Below, in pieces: positions 39,965 to 41,201 of a stretch of DNA of 41,201 bases. The stretch comes from Qaidamihabitans albus (GTDB lineage: Bacteria > Actinomycetota > Actinomycetes > Mycobacteriales > Pseudonocardiaceae). Under the pieces are notes generated by a model that had not been told where the DNA came from, made no database searches, and was given only the letters and a program-made list of their open reading frames with translations. Location: positions 58,932 through 100,132 of the forward strand of contig NZ_JAEHOB010000020.1 in assembly GCF_016464705.1 (NCBI RefSeq). Reading direction: 5' to 3'. The position numbers and the translations under genes are program-made. The number at the start of each line of letters is the position of its first letter. The first letter of the stretch is position 1.

Positions 39965-41069
39965 CCAGCTCCGCCGCCCGTTCGGCCGCGTCGGTCTCCT
40001 CCTCCAGATCGGCGTCGGCGGCGTGCATGAACCAGCGCACCGCCTCGTCGCGGCGCCCGGCGGCCGCGAGATTGTCGGCGTAGGCGTAGAACAACCGCGC
40101 GCTCCAGGGCTCCCGCCGGGCGGGGTCCAGGTCCGCCCCCTGCAGGGCGACGACCGATGCGTCCACCTGGCCGAGGTCGCGGCGCGCGCCGGCCGCGACG
40201 ATGCGCAGTTCGACCGCGACGTCCTTGGTGAGCGTGCTGGGATCGACCTCTTTCGCGAGGTCGAGCGCCCGCTCGGGCCTGCCGAGAGCGCGCTCCGCGT
40301 CGGCGATGACGGCGACGTGCGTATCGGTACGGGTCATCCGGCGTACCGCGCGGAGCTCGGACAACGCCTCCGACCAGTTTCCGGCGTGGTACGCGGCCAG
40401 GCCGACGGCCTCCCGCACGATCGGCACCCTCGATACCTTCGACTTCGCGTACCTGGCGTGCGCGAGGGCGGCTTCCGGGTCGCTGTCCACGAGGCGACCC
40501 GCGGCGACGAGATGGCGGCCGATGCGCTCGGCCAGGTCTCTCGGCAATGTCCGCAGCTCGCGGCGGGCCTCCTCGTCGAGCTCCGAGAACTCGACGTCCT
40601 CCGGCAGTTCCGGCGCGGCGAGCAGGTCCTTGGCGACCTCCTCGTCATCGCGGGGGCGGTCGGCGGCGGCCCGGGACGGGCGGGTGTCGCGGCGCGGCCG
40701 GTCATCGCGCCGGTCGACAGGCTTGCGCTCGCGATCCGGCCGCCTGTCGCGCGAGCGGTCGTCTTCGCTCCGGTCCGGACGGCCGCTCCCGCGGGAGCCG
40801 GTTCCGGAACGCCTGTCCCCGAATCCGCGCCGGTCGTCACCGGGCGCGCTGCGCCGATCGTCGCGGCGTTCGAACCTGCCGCCACGTGGCGAGCGGCCTT
40901 CGCCCTGATCGCGTTTCGGGCCGTCGCCACGTTTCTGACCGCGGTCCTGGGAAGGGCGTCCCTGACGTTCGGGCCGGCCGCCACGGGCACCCGAGCTTCC
41001 ACGGTCGCGCCGGTGCGGTCGATCGGACTCGCCATTGTCCCCTGAGCCGCGTCGACCGAACTCGGACAC
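39954..41069 (-). CDS. TPR-like protein with long Arg/Asp/Gly-rich disordered N-terminus
   Basis: About 371 residues from the GTG at 41069, which has AGGAGG 4 bases upstream; an ATG at 41102 touches the rRNA terminator and has no site. Residues 1-140 are low-complexity and rich in Arg, Asp and Gly (RPDRSEDDRSRDRRPDRERK), a composition seen in RNA-binding and condensate-forming regions. Residues 145-360 are helical repeats of TPR type: EARRELRTLPRDLAERIGRHL, AAGRLVDSDPEAALAHARYAK, EAVGLAAYHAGNWSEALSEL, DLGQVDASVVALQGADLDP, LFYAYADNLAAAGRRDEAVRWF. The last unit is most typical. It corresponds by position to Rv1691. The gene lies directly beyond the 5S rRNA terminator. Function unknown. Confidence 0.88.
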   Translation of the reverse strand: MSEFGRRGSGDNGESDRPHRRDRGSSGARGGRPERQGRPSQDRGQKRGDGPKRDQGEGRSPRGGRFERRDDRRSAPGDDRRGFGDRRSGTGSRGSGRPDRSEDDRSRDRRPDRERKPVDRRDDRPRRDTRPSRAAADRPRDDEEVAKDLLAAPELPEDVEFSELDEEARRELRTLPRDLAERIGRHLVAAGRLVDSDPEAALAHARYAKSKVSRVPIVREAVGLAAYHAGNWSEALSELRAVRRMTRTDTHVAVIADAERALGRPERALDLAKEVDPSTLTKDVAVELRIVAAGARRDLGQVDASVVALQGADLDPARREPWSARLFYAYADNLAAAGRRDEAVRWFMHAADADLEEETDAAERAAELGDE

Positions 41070-41073
41070 CTGT

Positions 41074-41079
41074 CCTCCT
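41074..41079 (-). promoter_or_regulatory. Shine-Dalgarno that fixes the TPR gene start
   Basis: AGGAGG on the minus strand, 4 nt before the GTG at 41067-41069. It decides against the ATG at 41102. Confidence 0.75.
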
Positions 41080-41102
41080 GTTTCCTGTCTTGCCTTGGAC
41101 AT

Positions 41103-41153
41103 GCGAAAGGCCCGTTAGGGAAGGCCAACCTGGCCACCCTAACGGGCCTTCGC
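41103..41153 (-). terminator. rRNA operon terminator hairpin
   Basis: GCGAAAGGCCCGTTAGGG and its partner CCCTAACGGGCCTTCGC form a stem of about 17 pairs with one unpaired A. An inner GGCCAACCTGGCC hairpin tops it. It lies about 10 bases after the 5S rRNA 3' end on the minus strand. No T-run is needed in this group. Confidence 0.85.
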
Positions 41154-41162
41154 AAAGTAATG

Positions 41163-41201
41163 TACGGCGGTGTCCTACTCTCCCACACCCCTTCGGGTGC
41201 A
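41163..41201 (-). rRNA. rrf: 5S rRNA, 3' end (partial)
   Basis: The minus strand ends GGTGTGGGAGAGTAGGACAC followed by CGCCGTA, the 3' end of a bacterial 5S rRNA. Only about 39 bases are in the window; the gene and the rest of the rRNA operon continue beyond the right edge. The exact 3' end is approximate. Confidence 0.85.

Overview
The window is chromosomal DNA of a high-GC actinomycete, most likely a member of Pseudonocardiaceae such as an Amycolatopsis, Prauserella or Saccharomonospora relative. The grounds are base composition, frequent GTG starts, dense 4-bp ATGA/GTGA gene overlaps and gene order. Read on the minus strand from the right edge, the order is: TPR protein, HAD phosphatase, a tiny ORF, tlyA, nadK, recN, steA, mctB, pyrG, a Nudix hydrolase, xerD, parA, scpA, scpB, rluB, cmk, (plsC), der. 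That is the order I recall for Mycobacterium tuberculosis Rv1691-Rv1713, so this is an old core block carrying lineage-specific insertions.

Left edge (1-2.9 kb): tRNA-Cys and tRNA-Val genes only 1 nt apart, a small membrane protein ORF, then about 1 kb of decayed DNA holding remains of an AfsR/SARP-type NB-ARC regulator and of an IS110-type transposase. A two-gene minus-strand unit follows (SRPBCC protein, then a RibD-C/DHFR-like reductase). Next come a PAC2 protein and a divergent ROK protein (3.1-5.5 kb).

At 5.5-10.9 kb lie an inverted-repeat array, an M1 aminopeptidase and a 1301-residue Pls/PosA-type synthetase. The synthetase has an adenylation domain, a carrier domain and a membrane-bound module with three hexapeptide-repeat (LbH) regions. 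The adenylation pocket reads D-A-E-S-I-G-T-V-V-K, resembling lysine-type codes, and the M1 gene overlaps the synthetase 3' end by 34 bp. A poly-cationic amino acid polymer system with its own peptidase is the most interesting hypothesis here.

At 10.9-21.7 kb, der, plsC and cmk are separated from rluB by an ion-homeostasis insertion: a complete seven-gene Mrp Na+/H+ antiporter operon (mnhA-G) and a divergent KhtT/KhtU-like K+/H+ antiporter pair. At 21.8-28.8 kb are the segregation genes (rluB, scpB, scpA, a ribbon-helix-helix-like small protein, parA, xerD), interrupted by DUF1264 and DUF1707-TM2 genes, then the Nudix hydrolase. At 28.8-41.1 kb are pyrG, a divergent aroA, mctB/steA, a PrmC-like methyltransferase, recN, nadK, tlyA, a 57-residue protein, a HAD-IIA phosphatase and a TPR protein with a long Arg/Asp/Gly-rich disordered N-terminus. 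The window ends in the 3' end of a 5S rRNA gene with its terminator.

Four copies of one palindromic intergenic element (CTCGTGAGTG...CACTCACGAG) sit at gene ends, three of them between convergent genes. A second palindrome type and the inverted-repeat array add to a picture of genome-wide small intergenic repeats doubling as bidirectional terminators.
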